A stretch of DNA of 13,629 nucleotides from SMAG-U1939 sp035763125 (GTDB taxonomy: Bacteria > Chloroflexota > Ktedonobacteria > Ktedonobacterales > JADMIN01): contig DASUBU010000014.1 in the NCBI GenBank assembly GCA_035763125.1, positions 1 to 13,629 on the forward strand. Reading direction: 5' to 3'. The notes under the pieces are model-generated. The model searched no databases and was not told where the DNA came from. It was given only the letters and a program-made list of their open reading frames with translations. Shown piece by piece: positions 6,974-13,608 of this stretch. Positions within the stretch are counted from its first letter, which is position 1. Every line of letters starts with the position of its first letter. Both the position numbers and the translations under genes were made by a program.

Positions 6974-7753
6974 CTATATGCGCGGCTTGGTGCCGACGTG
7001 GACCGCCACCGCGCCGCCGAAGCGGTACCAATAGTGGACATCACGCCAGCCGGCGGCCTCCATCAGGCGCTTGAGGGCAGGAGCATCGGGGAAGGCGCTG
7101 ACGGAGGTGGGCAGATACGCATAAGCCTCGGCGGAGCGTCCGATCACGCGCCCCAGCAACGGGACGGCCCGATCGAAGTAGAGGTGGAACGCGGCGCCGA
7201 AGACGGGATTGCGCGGGTGGCTCATCTCCAGGCAGACGACCTTGCCACCAGCCTTCGTGACACGCAGCATCTCGGCGAAGCCGCGCGAGAGATCTGCCAG
7301 ATTGCGCACGACGAAGGCCGAGCAGCAGGCGTCAAAGCTGTTGTCGGGGAAGGCCAGCCCCTCGCCATCGCCCTGCTGGAATGTAATGCGCCCGTCCAGC
7401 CCGCGGCGGCGCACTTTCTCCGCGGCGATGGCGAGCATCTCGGGCACGAAGTCCACGCCGGTGATGTGGGCGTCTGGTGAGCTGGCGCGTGCCAGCGCTA
7501 GGGCGAGATCGCCGGTGCCGGTGCCGATGTCGAGCGCGGTCTGCCCCGGACCGAGCGCGATCTGGCGCACGGCGAAAGCGCGCCACCGGCCGTCCAGCCC
7601 GGCAGTCATCACGCGGTTCATCAAGTCGTAGACGCGGGCGATGCGGCCGAACATGCGGCGGACATAGGTCGGCTTGCCGCCGGCGGCCTCGAACCGCGCG
7701 TGCAGTACGGCAGGCGCCGGAGCCGAGGAGGGAGGCGGAGTCGGTGCGGACAT
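6974..7753 (-). CDS. menG: demethylmenaquinone (UbiE/MenG-type) C-methyltransferase
   Basis: The 259-residue protein is a class I SAM methyltransferase of the UbiE/MenG family, which performs the last step of menaquinone synthesis by methylating the naphthoquinone ring. After a Pro/Ala-rich N-terminus (1-18) come the family signature YDLMNRVMTAGLDGRWR (42-58), SAM motif I DIGTGTGD (75-82), the acidic residue after strand 2 (Asp101), the GDGEGLAFPDNSFD region (128-141) and the second signature RVTKAGGKVVCLEMSHP (164-180). A longer frame exists upstream, but the ATG at 7753 has AAAGG 6 nt before it and lies just after the hepT stop, so it is preferred. The gap to hepT is 19 nt, indicating co-transcription. 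The pairing with a long-chain prenyl synthase favours menaquinone over ubiquinone as substrate. Confidence 0.92.
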   Translation of the reverse strand: MSAPTPPPSSAPAPAVLHARFEAAGGKPTYVRRMFGRIARVYDLMNRVMTAGLDGRWRAFAVRQIALGPGQTALDIGTGTGDLALALARASSPDAHITGVDFVPEMLAIAAEKVRRRGLDGRITFQQGDGEGLAFPDNSFDACCSAFVVRNLADLSRGFAEMLRVTKAGGKVVCLEMSHPRNPVFGAAFHLYFDRAVPLLGRVIGRSAEAYAYLPTSVSAFPDAPALKRLMEAAGWRDVHYWYRFGGAVAVHVGTKPRI

Positions 7754-7772
7754 TGGCGGCCTTTCTGCTCTG

Positions 7773-8759
7773 CTATCGGCTGCGTGCCAGCACGTAATCC
7801 ACCATCTCTTCCAGCACGGTGCGGTCGGGCGAGTCAGGGAAGTCAGAGAGCGCGGCGCGGGCGCGGGCAGCATAGTGGCGAGCGAGGTCGAGCGCCTCAT
7901 GGATGGCGGGGCTGGCCCGCACCCACTCGACGGTCTCGCGTACGTCGTTGTCGTGGCCGACGGGGTCCGCCAGGATGCGTGTGACGCGCTCGTGGCGGCC
8001 GTTCTGCTGCGTCTGGAGCGCGTAGATCAGCGGCAGCGTGACGAGGCCCTGGCGCAGATCGTTGCCGGCAGGCTTGCCGATCACCTCTTCCGTGCCAGTG
8101 TAATCCAGCACGTCATCTACGATCTGAAAGGCCATGCCCAGGTTATGCCCATACTGCTCCATGAGAGCAATCTGGCCGTCGGTGCCGCCGCTGACGGTGG
8201 CGCCGCCCTTGGTGCAGGCTGCCATCAGGCAGGCGGTCTTGCGCCCGATGCGCTCCAGATAGGTTTCTATTGAGAGGTCGAGCTGGTGGGTGGCGAGCAG
8301 CTCGATGATGGTGCCCTCGCAGATGCGCGCAACAGTCTCGGAGAAGAGGTGGTCAATGCGGAAGTCTTCGACCTCGGCGACCAGCCCAGCCGTCTTTGCG
8401 AAGAGATAGTCGCCGAGCAGAATGGCGATTTTGTCGCCGTACTGCGCGTTGACGGTGGGAATGCCGCGCCGGGTGTCTGATTCATCTATGATGTCGTCAT
8501 GGACGAGCGTAGCGAGGTGAACCATCTCAAGCGCGACGCTCAGCGGCAGCAGCCGCTCGAAGCGGTAATCAACCAGCTTGCCGGAGAGCAGTGTCATGGC
8601 CGTGCGCAGCTTCTTGCCTGGCGAGCTGAGGACGTGAACGACGGCGGCGTTGAGCATCTCCAGGTCGGAGGAGGCGTGGCGCTGAAAGGTGATATCCACG
8701 ACCTCCATGTCATCCGCGACGCGGGCGAAGATATGGCTCAAGGTGGCCGTATCGCTCAT
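7773..8759 (-). CDS. hepT: long-chain polyprenyl diphosphate synthase (probable menaquinone side chain)
   Basis: The 328-residue protein is a trans-isoprenyl diphosphate synthase that condenses isopentenyl diphosphate onto an allylic primer. The first aspartate-rich motif DDIIDESDTRRG starts at Asp88, and the second, DDVLD, at 215-219. GKKLRTAM (49-55) takes the place of the usual GKRLRP, and GRKTACL (172-178) is the substrate-binding Lys-Thr region. The residue five before the first Asp is small (Ala83), which in this family allows long products such as the C35-C50 tails of menaquinone. It heads the operon with menG and the thioesterase. GAGGGG lies just before the ATG. The exact chain length cannot be read, so the symbol is used in the broad sense; no separate HepS-like subunit gene is visible. 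Confidence 0.9.
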   Translation of the reverse strand: MSDTATLSHIFARVADDMEVVDITFQRHASSDLEMLNAAVVHVLSSPGKKLRTAMTLLSGKLVDYRFERLLPLSVALEMVHLATLVHDDIIDESDTRRGIPTVNAQYGDKIAILLGDYLFAKTAGLVAEVEDFRIDHLFSETVARICEGTIIELLATHQLDLSIETYLERIGRKTACLMAACTKGGATVSGGTDGQIALMEQYGHNLGMAFQIVDDVLDYTGTEEVIGKPAGNDLRQGLVTLPLIYALQTQQNGRHERVTRILADPVGHDNDVRETVEWVRASPAIHEALDLARHYAARARAALSDFPDSPDRTVLEEMVDYVLARSR

Positions 8760-8833
8760 GCTGCCCCCTCACATCATGCGTGGCCGCGGCGCGGCGGGCG
8801 CGGTCGAGAAACGTGCTCAGGAATCCCAGATGG

Positions 8834-8863
8834 ATTGTAGCGCGCGGCGTCCAAATCTGGCAC
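8834..8863 (-). promoter_or_regulatory. candidate promoter of the hepT-menG-thioesterase operon
   Basis: Read on the minus strand, GTGCCA (8858-8863, four of six -35 bases) is followed after 18 nt by TACAAT (8834-8839, five of six -10 bases). Transcription would start near 8827, leaving a leader of about 68 nt before the hepT ATG. Confidence 0.45.
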
Positions 8864-8934
8864 GCAGGTGAGTGAACGGTTGCACACGAGTGCAAGCTGC
8901 CGCCGACCGAGCCGCCGCTTGGAGGCACGGGCGC

Positions 8935-8964
8935 TTTGCACCGGGCGCTCGTACTCGGTATGCT
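8935..8964 (+). promoter_or_regulatory. candidate promoter giving a leaderless ydeI-like mRNA
   Basis: TATGCT at 8959-8964 lies six bases before the ATG at 8971, and TTTGCA at 8935-8940 lies 18 nt upstream of it. A -10 in this position would place transcription start on the A of the start codon. No Shine-Dalgarno is present upstream of that ATG, which fits leaderless translation. Confidence 0.35.
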
Positions 8965-8970
8965 ACGGCC

Positions 8971-9552
8971 ATGAGCAACGCACATGACTTGCCGACGCTG
9001 TCCTGCGAGACCCAGGGTGAGTGGGAAGCCTGGCTCGCAACCCATCATGCCGATACGCACGTCGTCTGGCTCAAGTTCGCCAAGAAGGCGGCTGGCACGC
9101 CATCCGTGTCATACGCCGAGGCCGTAGAGAGCGCGCTCTGCTACGGTTGGATTGACGGCCAGAGTGCCAGCCTCGACGGCACGCACTGGCGGCAAAGGTT
9201 TACCCCGCGCCGCCCCAAGAGCGTGTGGTCGCGCGTGAACCGCGAGAAGGCCGAGGCGCTGATCGCCGCCGGGCGAATGCAGCCGGCGGGCCTGCGGCAG
9301 GTAGAGCTTGCCAAAGCGGATGGTCGCTGGGACGCCGCCTACGACTCGCAGAGCACGATCGAAGTGCCCGCCGATCTTCAGCGCGCGCTCGATGTCCACC
9401 CGGCCGCCAAGGCATTCTTTGCCACGCTGGATAGCCGCAATCGCTACGCGATCCTCTACCGCATCCAGACGGCGAAGAAGTCCGAGACGCGCTCAGCACG
9501 CATCGAGAAGTTCGTGACGATGCTCGCGCAGGGCCAGAAGATCTATCCGTGA
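8971..9552 (+). CDS. YdeI/OmpD-associated (OmdA) family protein
   Basis: The 193-residue protein belongs to the YdeI/OmdA family, often annotated as bacteriocin-protection-like; its biochemical role is not established. Family features visible are the N-terminal EWEAWLATHH region with VVWLKFAKK, the conserved YAEAVESALCYGWIDGQ (48-64), TPRRPKSVWSRVNREKAEAL (78-97), and a C-terminal basic helical segment YRIQTAKKSETRSARIEKF (163-181) resembling the family's repeated tail motif. It has no signal peptide or membrane helix, so it is probably cytoplasmic. The ATG at 8971 matches the usual family N-terminus; a GTG at 8872 would add 33 residues of unlikely composition. It is divergent from hepT and convergent with the LapA-like gene, 25 nt beyond its stop. 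Confidence 0.85.
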   Translation: MSNAHDLPTLSCETQGEWEAWLATHHADTHVVWLKFAKKAAGTPSVSYAEAVESALCYGWIDGQSASLDGTHWRQRFTPRRPKSVWSRVNREKAEALIAAGRMQPAGLRQVELAKADGRWDAAYDSQSTIEVPADLQRALDVHPAAKAFFATLDSRNRYAILYRIQTAKKSETRSARIEKFVTMLAQGQKIYP

Positions 9553-9577
9553 CGAGCGATAAGCTCAATCGTCAAGC

Positions 9578-10738
9578 TCAGTTGTCATCGTGGTGCGTGG
9601 ATTCGTCCGCCAGGCTCGGCTCGTCATCGTCGGTGAAACTCGCGGATGAGCGAGCGCGCTGGAGACGTGCCTCGACACCAGCGCGCAGCACGGCCATGCG
9701 CTCCCGTAGGCGTTCGGTCTGCACCTCCGCGCGCTGCCATCCCTGGCGCGCGCCCTCCCGCAGCCGCTCCACCGGCCGCCGGAGTGTCGCCGCGGTAACA
9801 CGTGGCTTGCGCGGTCTCTGCGACTCCGTCGCCCCCGGCGATGCCCCCTGCGCTTCGGCCTGCTCGGCCGGAGCATGTGAGGCCGGCGGATCGGTCAGTA
9901 CCGGCACGAGCCTCGGCTGCGAGCGAGCAGGCGCGACGGCAACGGGCGCTGGCGGCGGTGCAGTGATAGCGGCTGTCGCTGTCGCTGTCGCCACGGCGAT
10001 GGCGGACGAGGTGGACTCCGCCGGCTGCACGCGCTCCTGCGGTGCGGGCTGCTGCGGTGTGGGCTGCTGCGGTGCGGGCTGTTCTGTCCGCACGTCGCGC
10101 GCTGTCGCACCAACCGAGTGTGCCGCCGGAGCAGTCGCGGGCGTCTGCATCTGCATCTGCGCGGGGACGGCAGAAGCCCGCGGGGACGGCGCCGTGGGCG
10201 CCGGAGCGGCGGGAGCAGGCGCAGCCGGCGGCAGCAGGCGGAGAGCAGAGCGAATGCCCTTGCTGCGCGCGGCAGGCGGCGAGGCTGGTTGAACCGCGCT
10301 GGCGACGTTGGGAGTGTTTGGCGCGGCAATCTGCCTGCGCGTCCGCTCCTGGTCAGCGACGACTTCACGGTGATCGCTGACCAGATGCTGGAAGCGGATC
10401 AGCATGCGCTCGTGGCGCTCCACGAGCGCTTCGTGGTCGGCCAGCAAGCGCGCGCGCAACATCTGCAACTCCTCATACTGCTGCTCGACCTCGCGCAGCT
10501 CGCGCTCTAGCGCCCACGTATTCACCATTGCCGCGATACGGCCGGGGAGCAGCATCAGCAGCGCGATCAAAAAACCGAAGACGGCCGCGACTCCCATGAT
10601 CCACGGCAGGCTCACAGAGTATTGCGCGTCCAGGAGGTCAATCTGCACCTTGGGGTGGTTGAGCGCCAGAAAGAAGAGCATGATGACACCGAGGATGGTG
10701 ACCATCACATAAGAGATGAGAAAGCGTATCACGTGCAT
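9578..10738 (-). CDS. LapA-domain membrane protein with coiled coil and long Pro/Ala-rich tail
   Basis: The 386-residue protein starts with two membrane helices (about 5-27 and 44-66) separated by the short segment NHPKVQIDLL, the arrangement of the LapA/DUF1049 domain, whose role in lipopolysaccharide-making bacteria is in outer-membrane biogenesis. Residues ~76-137 are charged and heptad-like (REVEQQYEELQMLRARLLAD), a likely cytoplasmic coiled coil. Residues ~138-300 are disordered and Pro/Ala/Thr-rich, with repeats such as APQQPTPQQPAPQ and MQMQMQ. A basic helical segment (about 308-365) and an acidic end (FTDDDEP, then HHDDN) close the protein. Normal LapA is ~100 residues, so this is the domain plus a large added tail. 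The ATG at 10738 has a GGTGAG-like ribosome site. Its function is unknown; a membrane-anchored scaffold is a guess. Confidence 0.75.
   Translation of the reverse strand: MHVIRFLISYVMVTILGVIMLFFLALNHPKVQIDLLDAQYSVSLPWIMGVAAVFGFLIALLMLLPGRIAAMVNTWALERELREVEQQYEELQMLRARLLADHEALVERHERMLIRFQHLVSDHREVVADQERTRRQIAAPNTPNVASAVQPASPPAARSKGIRSALRLLPPAAPAPAAPAPTAPSPRASAVPAQMQMQTPATAPAAHSVGATARDVRTEQPAPQQPTPQQPAPQERVQPAESTSSAIAVATATATAAITAPPPAPVAVAPARSQPRLVPVLTDPPASHAPAEQAEAQGASPGATESQRPRKPRVTAATLRRPVERLREGARQGWQRAEVQTERLRERMAVLRAGVEARLQRARSSASFTDDDEPSLADESTHHDDN
10023..10082 (-). repeat. 15-bp in-frame tandem repeat inside the LapA-like gene
   Basis: About three copies of a 15-bp unit containing GGGCTGCTGCGGTG (as read on the plus strand) encode repeated Gln-Gln-Pro-Ala/Thr-Pro in the disordered tail. 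In-frame units of this kind expand and contract by slippage without breaking the reading frame. Nearby, shorter repeats encode MQMQMQ (about 10145-10160) and an Ala-Thr run (about 9970-9990). Confidence 0.6.
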
Positions 10739-11035
10739 CTGCTCACCCCGCTGTTCCGCTCTCCTGCCTCGCCCGCCTGTCGCTTGTCCGCATGCTGCAT
10801 GAGCGGTGGCTACGCCAAGTCCTGACGGCTTCTATCTGGCACCGATCCCGACTGCCTCGTCGCTTCATCACGAAAAGCGACCGCCCGGCATGGTGAAACA
10901 CCATCGAGACCAGTATGCCGAATTTGGCGGCTGGCGTCTACTCCTACGGGAATGAGAGGCCAGCAAGCTGGATGTCGTTTCCTGATATAGCCCTGGTGGC
11001 GCATGCTATAGAGTACGAGCCGTCTGGCTTCGGCG
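10739..11035. other. intergenic region upstream of the LapA-like gene
   Basis: Short open frames here lack motifs and ribosome sites. The one clear structure is a 7-bp perfect inverted repeat, GTCGCTT at 10859-10865 with AAGCGAC at 10875-10881 and a 9-nt spacer. It is not followed by a T-run on either strand. It could be an operator about 120-145 nt upstream of the LapA-like start. I see no strong promoter. Confidence 0.45.
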
Positions 11036-11992
11036 TCACACCGCGTCGCTGGTATCTAGCTCGGTCAGGTCTTCCTGCAGAAACAGATTCTCGAAGGGCA
11101 GGTCTTCGACGATATCGAGCGCCTCGCGGTACTCGGTCCAGGTGAGACGGCGGCACAGCTCCGGATCGTTGTGCGCTTTGTACGCAGGGAAGTACTGGTC
11201 CATCACGCTCAGGCCGATATCGGGTCCAAGGTGCTCGGCGATCCACGTCAGCACCTCGCGCGTGCCGGCGTGGCCGTGCGGCATCACCAGGTGCCGCACG
11301 ATCAGCCCGCGGACGGCGATGCCGTCCTCATCCACCACCAGCCCGCCGACCTGACGGTACATCTCCAGCAGCGTGGCGCGATTGTACTCGACGTAGTGGT
11401 GCATCTTGGAGGTGCGCAGCGCCTCGGCGTTGCTGGCGTACTTGGCGTCGGGCAGGTAGATATCCACCACGCCGTCGAGCAGCCGTAACGTGTGGACGTG
11501 CTCGTAGCCGGCGCAGTTGTAGACCAACGGGATGTGCAGGCCGCGATCGGCGGCGATCACCAACGCCCTGAGAATCTGCGGCACGAAGTGCGTGGGCGTC
11601 ACCAGGTCAATGTTGTGGACGCCCTTGCGCTGCAGCGAGAGCATCATCGTCGCCAGCCGCTCGCAGTCCACCCGAATGCCGTGGCCGAGCTGGCTGAGCC
11701 AGAAGTTCTGGCAGTACGTGCAACGCGCCTGGCAGCCGCCGAAGAAAATCGTGCCGGCGCCGCGCGTGCCGCTGATCGGCGGCTCCTCGCGCCGGTGGAC
11801 GTTCCACGAGCCGACGATGACCTCGGTGCCGGAGTGGCAGGCGCCAGTCAAGCCGCGCGTGCGGTCGCGCGGACAGTTCTGCGGGCAGACGGTGCAGCCG
11901 CGCAGCAGCTCCCACGCCGCCTCGGCACGGCGCGCCAGCTCACCCGTCTCGTGCAGCGCCAGATAGCCTGGAGCGTGTGCTGCCACCATCAT
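11036..11992 (-). CDS. PflX/PflA-like radical SAM protein
   Basis: The 318-residue protein resembles the PflX group of radical SAM enzymes, annotated as putative pyruvate-formate-lyase-activating-like but of unproven substrate. The radical SAM motif CxxxCxxC is at Cys87, Cys91 and Cys94 (GGCQARCTYCQNFWLSQ), binding the 4Fe-4S cluster that cleaves SAM. An N-terminal cysteine set, CTVCPQNCPRDR with Cys33, Cys36 and Cys40 plus Cys52, is typical of this group and may bind a second metal centre. Further family segments are HNIDLVTPTHFVPQI and DIYLPDAKYASN. The start is the ATG at 11992, with GGGAGGG 7 nt upstream; a second ATG follows directly. It stands alone, with no glycyl-radical enzyme or AmmeMemoRadiSam partner in the window, so its target protein or substrate is unknown. 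Confidence 0.88.
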   Translation of the reverse strand: MMVAAHAPGYLALHETGELARRAEAAWELLRGCTVCPQNCPRDRTRGLTGACHSGTEVIVGSWNVHRREEPPISGTRGAGTIFFGGCQARCTYCQNFWLSQLGHGIRVDCERLATMMLSLQRKGVHNIDLVTPTHFVPQILRALVIAADRGLHIPLVYNCAGYEHVHTLRLLDGVVDIYLPDAKYASNAEALRTSKMHHYVEYNRATLLEMYRQVGGLVVDEDGIAVRGLIVRHLVMPHGHAGTREVLTWIAEHLGPDIGLSVMDQYFPAYKAHNDPELCRRLTWTEYREALDIVEDLPFENLFLQEDLTELDTSDAV

Positions 11993-12138
11993 CGTTCAGC
12001 CCTCCCAGAGGGAGACTTTACCACAGAGGACACGGAGGGACACGGAGAGGCACGGAGGAGGGGGTGAGCGTGAAGATATTCATCGAGCGCACCGTCACCT
12101 GCCATCCGGCTGAAAACACTGCCCGGCAGGACGCTTCG
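11993..12138. other. spacer between radical SAM and kinase-like genes
   Basis: This holds the radical SAM Shine-Dalgarno inside a CTCCC-AGA-GGGAG hairpin (12002-12014), the 10-bp-period repeat (12022-12060), and on the minus strand just after the kinase-like stop a small hairpin (CTGC/GCAG, 12119-12129) followed by TGTTTTC, a weak candidate terminator. CCTGCC at 12098-12103 can also pair with GGCAGG at 12125-12130. Confidence 0.4.
12022..12060. repeat. 10-bp-period tandem repeat, CACGGAG family
   Basis: Four consecutive units read CACAGAGGA, CACGGAGGGA, CACGGAGAGG and CACGGAGGAG, preceded by TTTAC. This type of CACAGAG/CACGGAG array recurs between genes in many unrelated environmental bacteria and often yields spurious Thr-Glu-Asp or His-Gly-Gly readings. 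It lies just upstream of the radical SAM gene and beyond the end of the kinase-like gene. Its function is unknown. Confidence 0.7.
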
Positions 12139-12819
12139 CTACAAGCTCATGCCAAGAGTCGCCGCCACACGACGTTTCACTTCTTCGACACTCTGCTGGC
12201 CATTGATCTCGACCAGACACAGATGCAGAGCGCTCGCTTCCGCGGCCACCTCGTCGGTGAACAGCTGGTCACGGGCCAGGAGGTGAGACAAGGCGCGCTC
12301 GGGCTTGCTCGCCTTCCTTGGGATATCCCAGGTAAATCCCCGGCTGTCGAAAGCGGCACGCCGAAAATCGGGGGTGGGAACGAGCCAGATAGCTTGGTTT
12401 GGCCGACTCAAGAGCGGAGCAACCAGCCGCGGTAGCAGCCGGAATCCCTCGGCCACAATCGGAGGCTCCTCCGGCAAAGCCAGCAGATCCCGCACAATCA
12501 GATCGAAGCCCTCGCCCTGAAACCAGGGGAACGTCTTGAGCATCACGGTGGGCGAGCGATTCGCCCACCGTTCGTCCATGTCCATGGCAAGAAAGGCGTG
12601 GAGGAGCGGGGCATCGGCGGGGCTGATTCGGCGCGCATGCGCTGCCATCGTGTCATCTGAGCTGTAGAGCTGAAGACCATGCTCGGCCGCGAGCAGGCCG
12701 GCAACGGTCGTCTTGCCAGCCCCGCTGCCGCCACCAATCCAGCGGACGTGGCGCAGTCGAGTCCGCAGATATTCAGGCGACGGGCGGTCGTCGCGTATCT
12801 CGCTCGGCGTATCGGTCAT
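12139..12819 (-). CDS. P-loop kinase-like ATPase of unknown substrate
   Basis: The 226-residue protein is a single-domain P-loop NTPase. Walker A is GGSGAGKTT at 30-38. An acidic SSDD at about 53-56 takes the position of the substrate or Mg-binding acid in small-molecule kinases, and hydrophobic PIVAEGFRLLP (about 119-130) resembles the Walker B strand plus the following loop of this fold. FDLIVRDLLAL and the Arg-rich FRRAAFDSRG suggest a lid region. The size and order recall nucleotide, shikimate or zeta-toxin-like kinases, but I cannot assign a substrate. The ATG at 12819 has no obvious Shine-Dalgarno. It lies 108 nt downstream of the HicB-like/DinB-like gene on the same strand; the gap argues against tight coupling. 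Confidence 0.7.
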   Translation of the reverse strand: MTDTPSEIRDDRPSPEYLRTRLRHVRWIGGGSGAGKTTVAGLLAAEHGLQLYSSDDTMAAHARRISPADAPLLHAFLAMDMDERWANRSPTVMLKTFPWFQGEGFDLIVRDLLALPEEPPIVAEGFRLLPRLVAPLLSRPNQAIWLVPTPDFRRAAFDSRGFTWDIPRKASKPERALSHLLARDQLFTDEVAAEASALHLCLVEINGQQSVEEVKRRVAATLGMSL

Positions 12820-12927
12820 GCGTCAACGGGTCCACATTCTCTTTACTCGACCGCAGGACAACCCGAAACAACAGCATGGCTTTGTAGGCAACAGGCGATT
12901 TGCTCGACTTTACTCTTGGGCGCGGAT
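12820..12927. other. short intergenic gap
   Basis: This is a 108-nt gap between two minus-strand genes. It is slightly AT-richer than the genes around it. I see no terminator with a T-run and no convincing promoter or ribosome site for the kinase-like gene. Confidence 0.4.
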
Positions 12928-13608
12928 TCAGCCGCCAGGCCCACCTTCGAGGGCGGCCAGCAGCTCGCGCGCCTCCAGCACCGAGCGGTGCAGCACCTTG
13001 CGCAGCGACCAGCGCTCGCCCTCATGCTCTAGCACGCGCTCGCGCTCGTCAGCGGTGGAGTTGCGCAGGCGGCCTATGGCGGCTTGCGAGATGGAGCGCA
13101 GGCCGCCAGGCAGGCCACTGGCCAACGCCTCCGGCGGCGCTGGCGCCGGCTGCGGCTCCAGCCGCGAGAGCAGCCATGACTGAACGCGCAGCAGGCCGTC
13201 TAGCCGGTCGGCTGGCGTCAGGCCGCGCGCGTCGCGCGCCGCCAGCGCGGCATCACTCATGCCATCCACCAGCGCGCCTAGGTCCGCGTAGGCCCATTCC
13301 AGTAGCGAGGCGCCCAGATCGAGATCGCCAACGTCCATCGGCTCGGCGTCTGGCCCGAAGAACGCGCGCGGCGGCACGCGCACCATCTCGCGCACCCGCA
13401 TCGCGTACGGCCCCGTAACAATCGGCGTGTAGTCGTCGTGCCGCCGCAGCCACGCGTAGTAGGCCGGCAGCGCCGCCGCCAGCGCCAAGGTTGCGATGTC
13501 TGAGCTCGCGCCGTAGGCAAAGCAGCCCGGCAGATCGAGAACCTGGGCGAGCGTCTCGCCGTTCGGCAACACCTCCAGATACGCGTCGTAGGTGGCGGCC
13601 TCGTCCAT
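12928..13608 (-). CDS. HicB-like/DinB-like fusion protein
   Basis: The 226-residue protein opens with a HicB-like domain (about 6-57): YDAYLEVLPNGETLAQVLDL then PGCFAYGASSD followed by a helix, the strand-strand-LPGC-x-x-G-helix pattern of HicB antitoxins. The remainder (about 95-222) is helical and resembles DinB/DfsB-type four-helix proteins, including the closing WSLRKVLHRSVLEARELL (200-217). DinB-like enzymes bind metal through three histidines; only His207 is clearly in a suitable place, so the site looks degraded. There is no HicA-like toxin gene next to it, so an antitoxin role is unlikely. GAGGAG precedes the ATG at 13608 by only 3 nt. Substrate and role are unknown. Confidence 0.65.
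   Translation of the reverse strand: MDEAATYDAYLEVLPNGETLAQVLDLPGCFAYGASSDIATLALAAALPAYYAWLRRHDDYTPIVTGPYAMRVREMVRVPPRAFFGPDAEPMDVGDLDLGASLLEWAYADLGALVDGMSDAALAARDARGLTPADRLDGLLRVQSWLLSRLEPQPAPAPPEALASGLPGGLRSISQAAIGRLRNSTADERERVLEHEGERWSLRKVLHRSVLEARELLAALEGGPGG

Noticed and set aside
6954..7031. TTG start at 7031 for the thioesterase
   Set aside because: It would overlap menG by 58 bases with an Arg-rich leader; the GTG at 6953 has AAGGAG 7 nt upstream and gives a normal operon gap.
7754..7900. Longer menG starting at 7900 inside hepT
   Set aside because: The extra 49 residues read the hepT C-terminal coding sequence in another frame and do not resemble MenG.
9549..10292. 247-codon plus frame opposite the LapA-like gene
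   Set aside because: Gly/Ala/Cys-rich reading of the Pro/Ala-coding repeats; it overlaps the end of the YdeI-like gene and has no motif.
11036..11992. Assignment of the radical SAM gene to the AmmeMemoRadiSam system
   Set aside because: No Memo-like or AMMECR1-like gene is present, and the N-terminal cysteine set fits the PflX group better.
12928..13608. HicAB toxin-antitoxin module
   Set aside because: No HicA-sized gene adjoins it within the window, and the HicB-like domain is fused to a DinB-like domain.
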